Assembly (NCBI RefSeq): GCF_001543145.1
Contig: NZ_CP014160.1
Span: 1,302,001 to 1,366,000 of the forward strand
Reading direction: 5' to 3'
Origin: Aerococcus sanguinicola
GTDB taxonomy: Bacteria; Bacillota; Bacilli; Lactobacillales; Aerococcaceae
Length of the DNA: 64,000 bases
Part shown: in pieces, positions 1 through 8,553 of the stretch
How the letters are laid out: every line of letters begins with the position of its first letter
Numbering within the stretch: the first letter of the stretch is position 1
Translations under genes and position numbers: made by a program
The notes under the pieces: generated by a model
What the model saw: only the letters and a program-made list of their open reading frames with translations
What the model was told of the DNA's origin: nothing
Databases searched by the model: none

Positions 1-123
1 GCCTATCCCCACATCAGGGTGGAGAAGACTTATCTAACCCCAGTAATTGGTATCCATGCAGGTCGGGATGCTTATGGCGTGATTGCCGTTCCTAATTTAC
101 CTCGCCGCTACCAAGCCAATTAA
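1..123 (+). CDS. DegV-like protein, C-terminal end (partial)
   Basis: Only the last 40 codons lie in the window; the frame is open from base 1 to the TAA at 121-123. The translated end contains TPVIGIHAG followed by DAYGV. This resembles the closing segment of DegV proteins, where a His-x-Gly-x-x-Ala-x-Gly pattern follows a hydrophobic strand. DegV (FakB-type) proteins bind a fatty acid and, in Firmicutes, present it to the fatty-acid kinase FakA. The family call rests on this short stretch only, so it is tentative. The next gene starts 17 bases later on the same strand, so the two may be cotranscribed. Confidence 0.5.
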   Translation, partial: AYPHIRVEKTYLTPVIGIHAGRDAYGVIAVPNLPRRYQAN

Positions 124-140
124 AGAAGAGGAGGCAGGAC

Positions 141-602
141 TTGCAATTAACGAGTTTAGTTTATCTGATTGACGGTGATGAGGTTCTTATGCTCCATCGG
201 ACTAAGAAAGCTAATGATATCAACCATAATAAATGGTTAGGTGTAGGCGGTAAGTTCGAATGGGGAGAGAGTCCTTTAGAATGTGCCCGAAGAGAAGTGA
301 AGGAAGAAACGGGCCAAGACCTTCTAGAAGCCCAAGCTCGGGGCGTGATTACCTTTTTCTTTGCCGATGACGAGCCCCTCTACATCTTCCTCTATACTGG
401 TCGCTTGGCTTCCCGGCAAGTGATCCAGACCTATGAAGGGGACTTAGAATGGGTTAAGCGCGACCAGATTCCCGATTTAGAACTCTGGGAAGGAGATCGG
501 ATTTTCCTTAAGAAATTATTTGAAAGCGACCAGTATATTGATATGAAATTAAGTTATGATGCGGAGAGTCGTTTGCTTGCTTGTGAAGATTTCTCCCACT
601 AG
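141..602 (+). CDS. mutX: Nudix hydrolase, MutT/MutX-type (probable 8-oxo-dGTP diphosphatase)
   Basis: A 153-residue Nudix protein with a complete Nudix box at residues 37-59 (G-x5-E-x7-REV-x-EE-x-G), so the metal-binding catalytic helix is intact. The flanking text (MLHR, then KWLGVGGK, later GDLEWV and LWEGDR) follows the pattern of streptococcal MutX, which cleaves the mutagenic nucleotide 8-oxo-dGTP to its monophosphate and so prevents A:T to C:G changes. Substrate is inferred from this resemblance; other Nudix substrates are possible. The start is TTG at 141, six bases after a GAGG ribosome site; no in-frame ATG fits better. It precedes the cps-type genes by about 20 bases. Confidence 0.82.
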   Translation: MQLTSLVYLIDGDEVLMLHRTKKANDINHNKWLGVGGKFEWGESPLECARREVKEETGQDLLEAQARGVITFFFADDEPLYIFLYTGRLASRQVIQTYEGDLEWVKRDQIPDLELWEGDRIFLKKLFESDQYIDMKLSYDAESRLLACEDFSH

Positions 603-623
603 CCTAGTGATTGAGAGGAGTTG

Positions 624-1412
624 ATGCGTGTGCTTGTTGATGTTCATACCCATATTCTTCCGGAAGTGGAGGAAGGCTTGCGTTTTGAAGATACCTTGCC
701 CAGGGTCAATCAAATCTTACAAGCAGGCACTAGCCATGTCTTGTCGCTAGCTCCTTACCAGCACGATACGACCATTGCACCGCTCGCTAAATTAGAAGCT
801 GTCGCTGAGGCCTACCAGGAGGCGCTTGACCGCAGAGGCTTGCCCCTCCGTCTTTATCCAGGCCACGAAGCCTTGTTAGAAGCAAGCTTAGCCGATGATG
901 TCTTAGCGGGAAAAGTTTCTTTCGCAGACCTCAACCAACGCTATTTATTCATTCGTTTTCCCGACCAAGATTTGCCTGCCTATACCCAGGAAGTTCTCTT
1001 CAGCTTGCTTGCTCATAATATTCGGCCCATTATTAGCCAACCGGAAAAGCAAGCCTGCTTTCAAAACAAGCCCCAGCTCCTTTATGATATTTGTGAGCAG
1101 GGTTGCAGTATTCAAGCTTCAGCGACTTCCTTGCTGCCCTCCAGCCCAGATCCCGTTTACCGCTTGACCTGGGACTTGGTTGAGCGCCGCTATCTTCATG
1201 TGATTGCCTCAGGGGCTTTCTGTGCTAGCGATTCCTGGCGAGGGGACAGTTTGGCTAGCGTTTACCAATACTTAGAAGAAAAATATGGTGAAAGTTTTAG
1301 CTTTGATTTAAAGCAGAATGCCATTAGTTTATTGAATGGGGATCCCATGGTGACCCATTATCAGTTGAAGAAGAAACGGACATTTTTTGACTTCTTCAAG
1401 CGCCAAAAGTAA
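624..1412 (+). CDS. cpsB: CpsB/CapC-family PHP protein (tyrosine-phosphatase homologue, probably degenerate)
   Basis: About 262 residues with the PHP fold of CpsB/Wzh, the manganese-dependent phosphatase that dephosphorylates the capsule kinase CpsD. Its position directly before cpsC and cpsD supports this. The first metal motif (DVHTH, His8 and His10) and the Glu of GHE (about residue 82) are present. Other sites that are normally ligands differ: the usual ATPHH-type segment reads APYQHD, the usual AHIER reads SQPEK (about 138-142), and the usual SDMHN reads SGAFC (about 196-200), so Asp and His there are lost. Catalysis is therefore doubtful. ATG 624 is three bases after AGGAG; GTG 630 is an alternative start with better spacing. 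Confidence 0.75.
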   Translation: MRVLVDVHTHILPEVEEGLRFEDTLPRVNQILQAGTSHVLSLAPYQHDTTIAPLAKLEAVAEAYQEALDRRGLPLRLYPGHEALLEASLADDVLAGKVSFADLNQRYLFIRFPDQDLPAYTQEVLFSLLAHNIRPIISQPEKQACFQNKPQLLYDICEQGCSIQASATSLLPSSPDPVYRLTWDLVERRYLHVIASGAFCASDSWRGDSLASVYQYLEEKYGESFSFDLKQNAISLLNGDPMVTHYQLKKKRTFFDFFKRQK

Positions 1413-1429
1413 GAAGAAAGGTGGTTCTT

Positions 1430-2170
1430 ATGGCGAAGAAACAGCGCAAACCTCTAACCGAGATTCTAAAAATTATGAAAAATAAGCTGGCCTTTATCAT
1501 TATGGCAACGGTTATCGGGATGATCCTGGCCAGCCTTATCTCCTTCCTCGTTCTTGAGCCCCAGTATGAAGGGACAGCCCAAGTGATTGTCCACCAAAAT
1601 ACGGAGGAACAAACGACTGCCCCCTTAGCTGACCAGGCCAAGACACTGACCGATACTTATAAGGAAATTGTTGTAACACCAGCTGTCCTGGAACCGGTCG
1701 CTCAAGGAGCGGAGGAGGACTTGTCCTACCAGGCTCTGCGTGATCGGGTGCGTGTGACGACCAATGAGGAGTCCCTCGTGCTACAAATTGCAGTGGTCGA
1801 CCATTCGCCCTACACGGCTTCCGACTTAGCCAACCAGATTGCCTCAAGCTTCGGCAAGCAGGTGAATGAAATCTATCCCAATAGCCAGGTCAAGCAAGTG
1901 GCTGATGCAAAAACCCATACAAAAAAAATCCGGCCTAAACCCGTTTGGGATATCTTGATCGGTGGTGGGCTAGCCTTCCTTCTCGCCTCGCTTTGGGCCC
2001 TCTGGCAAGCCTACCGCGATAAGACAGTCCGCAGCGAAGAGATTGTCAGCGAGATGGGCTGGCATTTAATTGGGGTCCTACCCGAAATGAGCCAGACAGA
2101 AGTACGAGAAACGCGCTTCAAACGGAAGGGCCGGTCAGCTAACTACGACGACAATAAACGTCGCATCTAG
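1430..2170 (+). CDS. cpsC: CpsC/Wzd-type polysaccharide co-polymerase and kinase activator
   Basis: A 246-residue Wzz-domain membrane protein. One transmembrane helix lies near residues 20-43 (AFIIMATVIGMILASL), an extracytoplasmic domain follows, and a second helix sits near 176-196 (ILIGGGLAFLLASLWAL) before a basic cytoplasmic tail. In Gram-positive bacteria this protein anchors and activates the CpsD tyrosine kinase and influences polymer chain length. I chose ATG 1430 because AAAGGTGG ends five bases before it; the in-frame GTG at 1421 falls inside that ribosome site. It follows cpsB by 17 bases and precedes cpsD by 12, so the three are surely one operon. Confidence 0.85.
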   Translation: MAKKQRKPLTEILKIMKNKLAFIIMATVIGMILASLISFLVLEPQYEGTAQVIVHQNTEEQTTAPLADQAKTLTDTYKEIVVTPAVLEPVAQGAEEDLSYQALRDRVRVTTNEESLVLQIAVVDHSPYTASDLANQIASSFGKQVNEIYPNSQVKQVADAKTHTKKIRPKPVWDILIGGGLAFLLASLWALWQAYRDKTVRSEEIVSEMGWHLIGVLPEMSQTEVRETRFKRKGRSANYDDNKRRI

Positions 2171-2182
2171 GAGGTGTTAAGA

Positions 2183-2917
2183 ATGTTTTCTCGTTTCAAA
2201 CAAAAAGAAATCGTCAAAAAGAACCGGGAACAGCGCCAAGGTTCCAGCTTGATTACCCTCCAGCGCCCTAATGATATTGTCTCGGAACAGTTTCGGACTA
2301 TTCGAACCAATATTCAATTCGCCATGGAAGAACAGAAATTCAAATCCATTATGTTTACTTCCTCGGGAGCTTGGGAAGGGAAGTCGACCATTGTAGCCAA
2401 TATCGCAACGGTAATGGCCGACCTGAACTTACGGGTCTGCATTGTAGACTGTGACCTGCGTAAGCCTACGATTCATAAGACTTTTGACGTGGATGAACCT
2501 TCTGGCCTGACCAGTCTGCTGACCCAAAGAGAACTGAAGACCATGAATTATGTCCAATATGTTCCTGAGGCTAATCTCTATGTCTTGCCGGCTGGTCCTA
2601 AGCCGCCAAACCCTGCCGAACTCCTGAGTTCTCAGCGGATGGCAGATATCATTGATGAACTGGAGCAGCTCTTTGACTTGGTGATTATTGATACGCCACC
2701 GATCCTCTTGGTGACCGATGCCCAGATCATGGCATCACGGGTCGATAATGTCATCTTCGTTTTGCGGGAGAATGTCTCCCAGATTCGCAATGTCCAAAAG
2801 TCCAAAGAACTCCTCGATGCTGTCAATGCCAATGTCCTCGGTGCCATCTATAATGGGGCCGTAGGGGATGCGATCAACTCCTACTACGGCTACGGTTACC
2901 ACGACGAAGAAGTTTAA
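2183..2917 (+). CDS. cpsD: CpsD/Wze-type bacterial tyrosine kinase
   Basis: A 244-residue BY-kinase. It has Walker A (GAWEGKST, about 62-69), Walker A' (VDCDLRKP, about 88-95) and Walker B (IIDTPP, about 168-173). The C-terminus is a tyrosine cluster (Tyr 234, 235, 237, 239, then HDEEV), the usual autophosphorylation tail. The kinase works on the inner membrane face with CpsC, and the cycle of phosphorylation normally paces capsule or exopolysaccharide assembly. ATG 2183 is eight bases after GGAGG; the earlier GTG 2174 overlaps that site. A terminator follows at once and no glycosyltransferase genes are near, so the trio is separated from any biosynthetic locus. Confidence 0.92.
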   Translation: MFSRFKQKEIVKKNREQRQGSSLITLQRPNDIVSEQFRTIRTNIQFAMEEQKFKSIMFTSSGAWEGKSTIVANIATVMADLNLRVCIVDCDLRKPTIHKTFDVDEPSGLTSLLTQRELKTMNYVQYVPEANLYVLPAGPKPPNPAELLSSQRMADIIDELEQLFDLVIIDTPPILLVTDAQIMASRVDNVIFVLRENVSQIRNVQKSKELLDAVNANVLGAIYNGAVGDAINSYYGYGYHDEEV

Positions 2918-2931
2918 GAATGATGATTTAG

Positions 2932-2978
2932 CATGGTCAAGAGCCCAGCTAACTAGGCTTTTGACTATGTTTTTTATT
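2932..2978 (+). terminator. Intrinsic terminator of the cps trio
   Basis: A 14-base stem (arms 2932-2945 and 2956-2969, with a few G-U pairs) and a short loop, followed by a run of T at 2970-2978. It begins 15 bases after the cpsD stop codon. Confidence 0.85.
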
Positions 2979-3077
2979 TGCTTAGGCTAATAGCTATCCT
3001 AAAAGAGACTGATCTTTGTTAAGGGCTTACATCTTTTGAAAATTAGGATAAGATTAGAAGCCTTTACGGGTAAAATT

Positions 3078-3086
3078 TGCTATAAT
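3078..3086 (+). promoter_or_regulatory. Extended -10 promoter of pgcA
   Basis: TGC directly followed by a consensus TATAAT at 3081-3086. No good -35 hexamer lies 16-18 bases upstream, which fits an extended -10 promoter. It is 33 bases before the pgcA start and after the cps terminator. Confidence 0.65.
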
Positions 3087-3118
3087 ATAGGAAAAGAATA
3101 TGATGAGGAGTGTTAATC

Positions 3119-4840
3119 ATGACTTGGCAAGAAAACTTTAAACACTGGGACGACTTTGAAGACCTCGATCCAACTCTAAGAGAAGAATTAGACACTTTAA
3201 AAGAAGATCCCGAAGCTTTGGAAGATGCCTTCTACCAACGAATTGCTTTTGGGACAGCAGGTATGCGCGGACTCATGGGCCCAGGAATTAATCGCTTGAA
3301 CATCTATACGGTTCGCCTATCTACAGAAGGGCTGGCCCGCTTAATGGAAGATTATGGGGCCGAGGCCAAGGAAGCTGGGGTGGCGATTGCCTATGATGGC
3401 CGCCATGATAGCCAGCGCTTTGCCTATGAATCAGCAGCTGTCTTGGCCAAGCATGGTATTCCAACTTACGTTTATGAATCCCTGCGTCCAACCCCAGAGC
3501 TTTCCTTTACCGTGCGTAAACTGGAAACCTTTGCGGGGATTATGATTACTGCCAGTCATAATACTGCTGAATATAACGGCTATAAGGTTTATGGCGCGGA
3601 TGGCGGCCAGATGACGCCTGAAGATGCCGATGCCCTGGTGGCCCACACGGAAGGGGTTGACCTCCTAACGATCCCTAGCTTGTCCCAAGAAGAACTGAAG
3701 TCGAGTGATCTCTTAACCATTATTGGAGAAGAGCTTGACCAGAAATACCTGGCCCGGGTAGCAGAAGTGACCATTGACCAAGACCTGGTTAAAGAAATGG
3801 GCGACCAAGTAACCATCGTTTACACCCCTCTGCACGGAACTGGTCAAATGCCGGTTTCACGGGCTCTAGACCACGCCGGTTTCGAGTCAGTTGTCTTTGT
3901 TGACGAACAGAAGAATCCGGACCCTGATTTCACCTATGCGCCAGATCCTAACCCTGAAGATGCGGCAGCCTTTGAATATGCTATCAAGTACGGGGAAGCA
4001 GAAGCAGCTGATATCCTGCTAGCAACCGACCCCGATGCTGACCGGATGGGGGGCGCTGTCCGCCTACCTAATGGCAAGTACCAAATCTTAACCGGGAATC
4101 AGATTGGGGCCCTCATGACCCACTACATCCTCCAGGCCAAGAAGGATGCCGATGAATTGCCTGATAATGGTGTTATTTTGAAATCTATTGTTTCATCGGA
4201 ACTTCCAGCTAAGATTGCAGCGGCCTATGGGGTAGACACCGTTAATACTCTGACTGGCTTTAAGTGGATCGCGGATAAGATCAAACAATATCAAAAAGAC
4301 CAAAGCAAGACCTTCCTCTTTGGTTTCGAAGAGAGCTATGGCTACCTGGTTAAGCCCTTTGTCCGTGATAAGGATGCCGTTCAAGCTATTCTCCTAATGT
4401 CAGAAATGACCGCCTATTATAAAAAACAAGGTAAGACGCCTTATGATGGCCTGCAAGAAATCTTCCAGGAGTATGGTTACTTTAAAGAAAAGACCATTTC
4501 TGTTAAACTACCTGGACAGGCAGGTGCCGCTAAGATTGAGCAATTGATGAAGGGCTTAAGAGAAGAACCCCTCAAGGAAATTGCGGGGGTTCAAGTTAAA
4601 GCAACTTCTGATTTTGCCGACCAGTCCAAAACTTATGCGGATGGCAAGCAGGAAAGTTTAGACCAAGCCCCATCAAATGTCTTGAAATATGAACTTGAGG
4701 ATGGGACCTGGATTGCTGTTCGCCCAAGTGGGACCGAGCCTAAGATTAAGTTCTATATTGGCGTAGAGGCAGAGAATGAGTTAGCTGCTCAAAAAGCCCT
4801 CGACCAATATGAAGCAGCGATGAAAGAATTTACAGCATAA
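3119..4840 (+). CDS. pgcA: Phosphoglucomutase / phosphomannomutase (alpha-D-phosphohexomutase family)
   Basis: A 573-residue phosphohexomutase that interconverts glucose-6-phosphate and glucose-1-phosphate, feeding UDP-glucose for glycolipid, teichoic acid and polysaccharide synthesis. The catalytic phosphoserine loop is TASHN (Ser146), the metal loop is DPDADR (304-309), and the C-terminal phosphate-binding loop RPSGTEPK is intact. Length matches the long PgcA/YhxB type of Firmicutes. ATG 3119 is eight bases after AGGAG; the GTG at 3110 overlaps that site. It stands alone behind its own promoter and about 60 bases ahead of rapZ. Specificity for glucose rather than mannose phosphates is inferred from family. 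Confidence 0.92.
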   Translation: MTWQENFKHWDDFEDLDPTLREELDTLKEDPEALEDAFYQRIAFGTAGMRGLMGPGINRLNIYTVRLSTEGLARLMEDYGAEAKEAGVAIAYDGRHDSQRFAYESAAVLAKHGIPTYVYESLRPTPELSFTVRKLETFAGIMITASHNTAEYNGYKVYGADGGQMTPEDADALVAHTEGVDLLTIPSLSQEELKSSDLLTIIGEELDQKYLARVAEVTIDQDLVKEMGDQVTIVYTPLHGTGQMPVSRALDHAGFESVVFVDEQKNPDPDFTYAPDPNPEDAAAFEYAIKYGEAEAADILLATDPDADRMGGAVRLPNGKYQILTGNQIGALMTHYILQAKKDADELPDNGVILKSIVSSELPAKIAAAYGVDTVNTLTGFKWIADKIKQYQKDQSKTFLFGFEESYGYLVKPFVRDKDAVQAILLMSEMTAYYKKQGKTPYDGLQEIFQEYGYFKEKTISVKLPGQAGAAKIEQLMKGLREEPLKEIAGVQVKATSDFADQSKTYADGKQESLDQAPSNVLKYELEDGTWIAVRPSGTEPKIKFYIGVEAENELAAQKALDQYEAAMKEFTA

Positions 4841-4901
4841 AAGTTGAATCCAAGCTAGGGCAAAGACCTGGAAAGTCCCATCTTTTTATAGGAGTGATCG
4901 A

Positions 4902-5792
4902 ATGACCAAAAATAATATTAAACTTGTGATAATTACGGGGATGAGCGGGGCCGGCAAGACGGTCGCCTTGCAATCCTTTGAAGATATGGGATATTTCTGT
5001 GTCGATAACTTGCCACCTTCCCTCTTGACTTCTTTTTGGGACCTCTTGCAAGGTTCGGATACGATCAGTAAGGTTTGCCTAGTGATTGACCTGCGTTCGC
5101 GGGATTTCTTTACCGAACTCAACCAAGTCCTTACGAATATGGACCATAAAGATTTTATGAAATTGCAAATTATCTTCCTTGAAGCGAGCGATAGCAAGTT
5201 GGTATCGCGTTATAAGGAATCTCGTCGCAGCCACCCGCTCCAACAAGACGGTACAGTTTTAAACGGTATCCAGCGTGAGCGCGAGCAATTAGCTGCCGTT
5301 AAGGAAAATTCGCATCTAGTAATCGACACCTCGTCCTTGTCACCGAGGGAGTTGCGGGCAACCTTAATACGTGAATTCCATAGCGGGGATGATGCTATTT
5401 TTACGGTAGAAGTGATGTCCTTTGGCTTTAAATATGGAATTCCAATCGATTCAGATATTGTCATGGATGTGCGTTTCCTCCCTAATCCCTATTACCAGAC
5501 AGAGCTCAGACCGCTGACGGGTCAGGATGCACCGGTCTATGATTATGTCATGGCCCAGTCCGATACCCAGATCTTCTTTGATAAATTTACAGATATGATC
5601 GACTTCACTCTGCCACTCTACGAAGCAGAAGGAAAGAGCAGTGTGACGATTGCCATTGGCTGTACGGGAGGCCAGCACCGGTCTGTCGCTTTGACCGAGC
5701 GCATTGGAGACCATATCAAAGCGCTGGGCTACAATGTCCATGTTTCCCACCGGGATGCCAGTAAGAGTCAGGCGGCGGTGAAGCATTCATGA
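4902..5792 (+). CDS. rapZ: RapZ / YvcJ nucleotide-binding protein
   Basis: A 296-residue P-loop protein with Walker A GMSGAGKT at residues 13-20 and the conserved C-terminal segment IGCTGGQHRSV. In E. coli RapZ is an RNA-binding adapter that controls glucosamine-6-phosphate synthase; the Bacillus homologue YvcJ binds and hydrolyses ATP/GTP and affects competence. The role here is inferred from family. An AGGAG lies about eight bases before ATG 4902. The stop codon overlaps the yvcK start (ATGA at 5789-5792), indicating translational coupling in the conserved rapZ-yvcK-whiA order. Confidence 0.93.
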   Translation: MTKNNIKLVIITGMSGAGKTVALQSFEDMGYFCVDNLPPSLLTSFWDLLQGSDTISKVCLVIDLRSRDFFTELNQVLTNMDHKDFMKLQIIFLEASDSKLVSRYKESRRSHPLQQDGTVLNGIQREREQLAAVKENSHLVIDTSSLSPRELRATLIREFHSGDDAIFTVEVMSFGFKYGIPIDSDIVMDVRFLPNPYYQTELRPLTGQDAPVYDYVMAQSDTQIFFDKFTDMIDFTLPLYEAEGKSSVTIAIGCTGGQHRSVALTERIGDHIKALGYNVHVSHRDASKSQAAVKHS

Positions 5793-6817
5793 TTAACCGC
5801 GACTTGCTTAACCAAGCCAAGAACGATAAGCTAAAAATTACTGTCATTGGAGGGGGGACAGGCCTCCCCATCCTCCTGTCCGGTCTCAAACAGGCCAATT
5901 GTGAGATTACGGCAGTGGTTACAGTCTCTGATAATGGGGGAAGCAGCGGCAGTATCCGGACCTCCCTCAATACCATTCCACCAGGTGATATTCGAAATTG
6001 TATTGTGGCCTTATCTGAAGTCGAACAAATCTATAAGGATATTTTCCAATACCGCTTTGCACCAGAAGACCAGGAGTTTTCAGGCCATGCGATTGGGAAC
6101 CTGATTATTGCTGCCTTAGCTGAGATGCGCGGGGATGTCTTTAGCTCCCTCCGTCTTTTATCGGCGATGATGAAGGTCAAGGGGCGGGTCCTCCCGGCAG
6201 CTGAAGAGCCGCTTGTCTTACGGGCCCACTACAATGATGGGCAGACGATTGATGGCGAAACGGAAATTGTTGGCCAGCGCCGGCCAATTGACCGGGTAAG
6301 TGTCCACTGTATGCCAGGCAGTCCCTGCCAGGACCGGAAACCCCAAGCAGGTCGTCAAGTGGTCTCGGCCATTCGCGAGGCAGATCTGATTGTTTTAGGC
6401 CCGGGCTCCCTCTATACCTCGATCCTTCCTAATTTAGTGATTGAAGATATCCGCCAGGCAGTTCTAGAAAGCCCAGCCAAGGTCGTCTATATTTGTAACA
6501 TTATGACGCAGTTAGGGGAGACGGAGCACTTTTCTGATGCGGACCATGTCCGGGTGATCAATGACCACCTCCAGGCTAAGCGAATTGACTATGCCTTAAT
6601 CAACAAGGCCCCGGTTCCCTATGAATACATGGAATCTGACCTCACCCCAGAGTACTTGGTCCAGGTGGAAAGAGACCGGGCAGGGATTCTCCAAGAAGAA
6701 GCCCAAATTGTTGCAGCTGATTTCCTTGACCTCAGAGAGACAGGCGTGTATCATGATCAAGATAAACTTGTCGAAACGATTTTACGTCTTTATGAAGCGG
6801 ATAAAGGTTTCGAGTAG
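5789..6817 (+). CDS. yvcK: YvcK/CofD-like gluconeogenesis factor
   Basis: A 342-residue CofD-like protein with the N-terminal glycine-rich loop GGGTGLP and the motif TVSDNGGSSG, which form the nucleotide-sugar pocket. In Bacillus and Listeria YvcK binds UDP-GlcNAc and is needed for growth on gluconeogenic carbon and for cell-wall homeostasis through peptidoglycan synthesis. It lacks known catalysis. The start ATG overlaps the rapZ stop by four bases, and whiA follows 15 bases later, so expression should be coupled. Confidence 0.93.
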   Translation: MINRDLLNQAKNDKLKITVIGGGTGLPILLSGLKQANCEITAVVTVSDNGGSSGSIRTSLNTIPPGDIRNCIVALSEVEQIYKDIFQYRFAPEDQEFSGHAIGNLIIAALAEMRGDVFSSLRLLSAMMKVKGRVLPAAEEPLVLRAHYNDGQTIDGETEIVGQRRPIDRVSVHCMPGSPCQDRKPQAGRQVVSAIREADLIVLGPGSLYTSILPNLVIEDIRQAVLESPAKVVYICNIMTQLGETEHFSDADHVRVINDHLQAKRIDYALINKAPVPYEYMESDLTPEYLVQVERDRAGILQEEAQIVAADFLDLRETGVYHDQDKLVETILRLYEADKGFE

Positions 6818-6832
6818 AGAGGAATACCAGTC

Positions 6833-7765
6833 GTGAGTTCATTTGCTGCAGATGTCAAAAAAGAATTAACCCGGATTGAAGTGAGTGTTGCTGAGGCTCA
6901 GGCAGAGCTTTCTGCTTTGGTCAGGATGAATGGTTCGATTAACTTATTGAGTCAAGGTCTGGTCTTAAATGTTCAGACAGAGAATGCGGCCATTGCCCGG
7001 CGGATATATAGTCTTTTTAAGAAAACCTACCAGGTGACAGGCGAGATTATTGTGCGCCGGAAGATGAAATTAAAAAAGAACAATGTCTATATTGTGCGTA
7101 TCCATGAAGAAGCCCAGGCCATCTTGTCTGATATGGAGATCCTAGACCGCTTAATGATTATCCCCCAGGTTCCCCAAGCTATTAAAGCGGATCCTAAATT
7201 GGCCAAGGCCTATCTACGGGGCGCTTTTCTAGCGGCAGGATCGGTGAATAATCCAGAGACGTCGAGCTATCATCTGGAAATTTATTCCATCCACCAGTCC
7301 CACAACCAAGACATTATCGAGCTTATGAACGCTTATGATCTCAATGCCCGGCAGATTGAACGACGGAGCGGCTATATTACCTATCTTAAGGAAGCGGAAA
7401 AAATTTCTGACTTCTTAGCCTTACTGGGTGCCACCCAGGCTATCCTTCGCTTTGAAGATGTCCGGGTGATGCGGGATATGCGCAATTCCATCAACCGGAT
7501 TGTGAACTGTGAGAGCGCTAATTTGAATAAGACGGTCACCGCTGCCGGTAAGCAAATTGAAAATATTAATTATATCGAAGCCCGTGTCGGCTTAGGGGAA
7601 TTGCCAGTCAAATTACGGGAGATTGCAGAGGCCCGCTTGAAACACCCAGGGGCCAGCTTGAAGGAGCTGGGTGAGACCTTGGAGAGCGGTCCGGTTTCCA
7701 AGTCTGGCGTCAACCACCGCCTCCGCAAAATCAACCAATTTGCCGAAGAATTGCGCCGGCAGTAG
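6833..7765 (+). CDS. whiA: WhiA, DNA-binding protein with LAGLIDADG-like and helix-turn-helix domains
   Basis: A 310-residue WhiA homologue. The N-terminal part (roughly 20-190) is the degenerate homing-endonuclease-like domain, including [13 protein letters not shown] near 129-141. The C-terminal part (roughly 220-310) is the helix-turn-helix with [10 protein letters not shown] and [10 protein letters not shown]. In Streptomyces it controls sporulation; in Bacillus it affects cell division and chromosome segregation. The start is GTG at 6833, supported by a GAGAGG site upstream. It closes the rapZ-yvcK-whiA operon and is followed by a terminator. Confidence 0.93.
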   Translation: MSSFAADVKKELTRIEVSVAEAQAELSALVRMNGSINLLSQGLVLNVQTENAAIARRIYSLFKKTYQVTGEIIVRRKMKLKKNNVYIVRIHEEAQAILSDMEILDRLMIIPQVPQAIKADPKLAKAYLRGAFLAAGSVNNPETSSYHLEIYSIHQSHNQDIIELMNAYDLNARQIERRSGYITYLKEAEKISDFLALLGATQAILRFEDVRVMRDMRNSINRIVNCESANLNKTVTAAGKQIENINYIEARVGLGELPVKLREIAEARLKHPGASLKELGETLESGPVSKSGVNHRLRKINQFAEELRRQ

Positions 7766-7802
7766 AGTGTGCAAAATAAGTGCTTTAGCTATGGAGGCAC
7801 CC

Positions 7803-7847
7803 CATACAAATTTAGAGAGTTGGTCTTTGGCCAGCTCTTTTTGTATG
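7803..7847 (+). terminator. Terminator after whiA
   Basis: An outer stem CATACAAA/TTTGTATG (7803-7810 with 7840-7847) encloses GAGTTGG/CCAGCTC with a small loop and a T-rich 3' arm. It lies 38 bases after the whiA stop. Confidence 0.7.
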
Positions 7848-7873
7848 TCCGAACTTATAACTTAGCTTGTGGA

Positions 7874-7903
7874 TTGCAGGAAACTTGGCAAGTATTGTAT
7901 ACT
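7874..7903 (+). promoter_or_regulatory. Promoter of the nfeD-floA operon
   Basis: A -35-like TTGCAG (7874-7879) and a -10 TATACT (7898-7903) separated by 18 bases, 50 bases before the nfeD-like start. Confidence 0.5.
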
Positions 7904-7953
7904 CGTATCAGAAGATAACCGTCAATGGAAGTTAGGTGGAGGGAGGTCTTAAG

Positions 7954-8553
7954 ATGGCGCTTATCATCTTTATCATTTCTATTCTTTGCTTGGTCTATGG
8001 CTTTCAAGGTAAGTACCGATTGGGAGCAAGTGCCTTAAGTTTAGGCTTGGCTTTAGTCGCTCTCTATCTCTGGGATCCGGGCCATTATGCCTTTATCGGT
8101 GTCCTGGCCCTAGGCTTAGCCTTAGTGATTTTTGAGGCCTTTTTACCTTCTTTAGGAATCTTAGGGCTGATAGGTCTGGGGATGCTGGCTTTTGAAATCT
8201 TCCAGCAGCGCTTGTCTCTCGGCGCTTTAGGCTTTGAAGTTTTGGCTGCTCTTTATTTGGGCCTAGTGACTGCTGTTTTGATGATCCGTCTGGTCCTTGC
8301 TAGTCCCCAAGCCCAAACACTTGTCTTAAAAGACCAGCCAGGCTCTCAAGGCAAAAGAGGAGACCAAGAACTTTTATTGGGCCAGCAAGCTAAAGTTGTC
8401 GCCCCTTTGAGACCGGTTGGTAAGGTGCGGGTCTCAGACGGTCGGGTAGTTGAAGCGATCAATGAGCAAGATTTTGTTGACCGTGGACAAGCCGTTGAAA
8501 TTATTGCAGTTCGGACAAAAGACGTGAAAGTGAGGAGAATCGATCATGACTAA
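7954..8553 (+). CDS. NfeD-like membrane protein
   Basis: About 199 residues: several transmembrane helices in the first 115 residues (for example [20 protein letters not shown]) and a C-terminal OB-fold-like domain starting near [16 protein letters not shown]. This is the NfeD arrangement. NfeD proteins are encoded beside flotillins and act with them in membrane microdomains, which matches floA overlapping its end by eight bases. ATG 7954 lies seven bases after GGGAGG; the in-frame GTG 7936 precedes that site and is rejected. Corresponds by position to Bacillus yqeZ, although shorter because the N-terminal protease domain is absent. Confidence 0.82.
   Translation: MALIIFIISILCLVYGFQGKYRLGASALSLGLALVALYLWDPGHYAFIGVLALGLALVIFEAFLPSLGILGLIGLGMLAFEIFQQRLSLGALGFEVLAALYLGLVTAVLMIRLVLASPQAQTLVLKDQPGSQGKRGDQELLLGQQAKVVAPLRPVGKVRVSDGRVVEAINEQDFVDRGQAVEIIAVRTKDVKVRRIDHD

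Noticed and set aside
1536..1847. 103-codon minus-strand frame inside cpsC
   Set aside because: Antisense to a well-supported gene, with no ribosome site and unlikely amino-acid composition.
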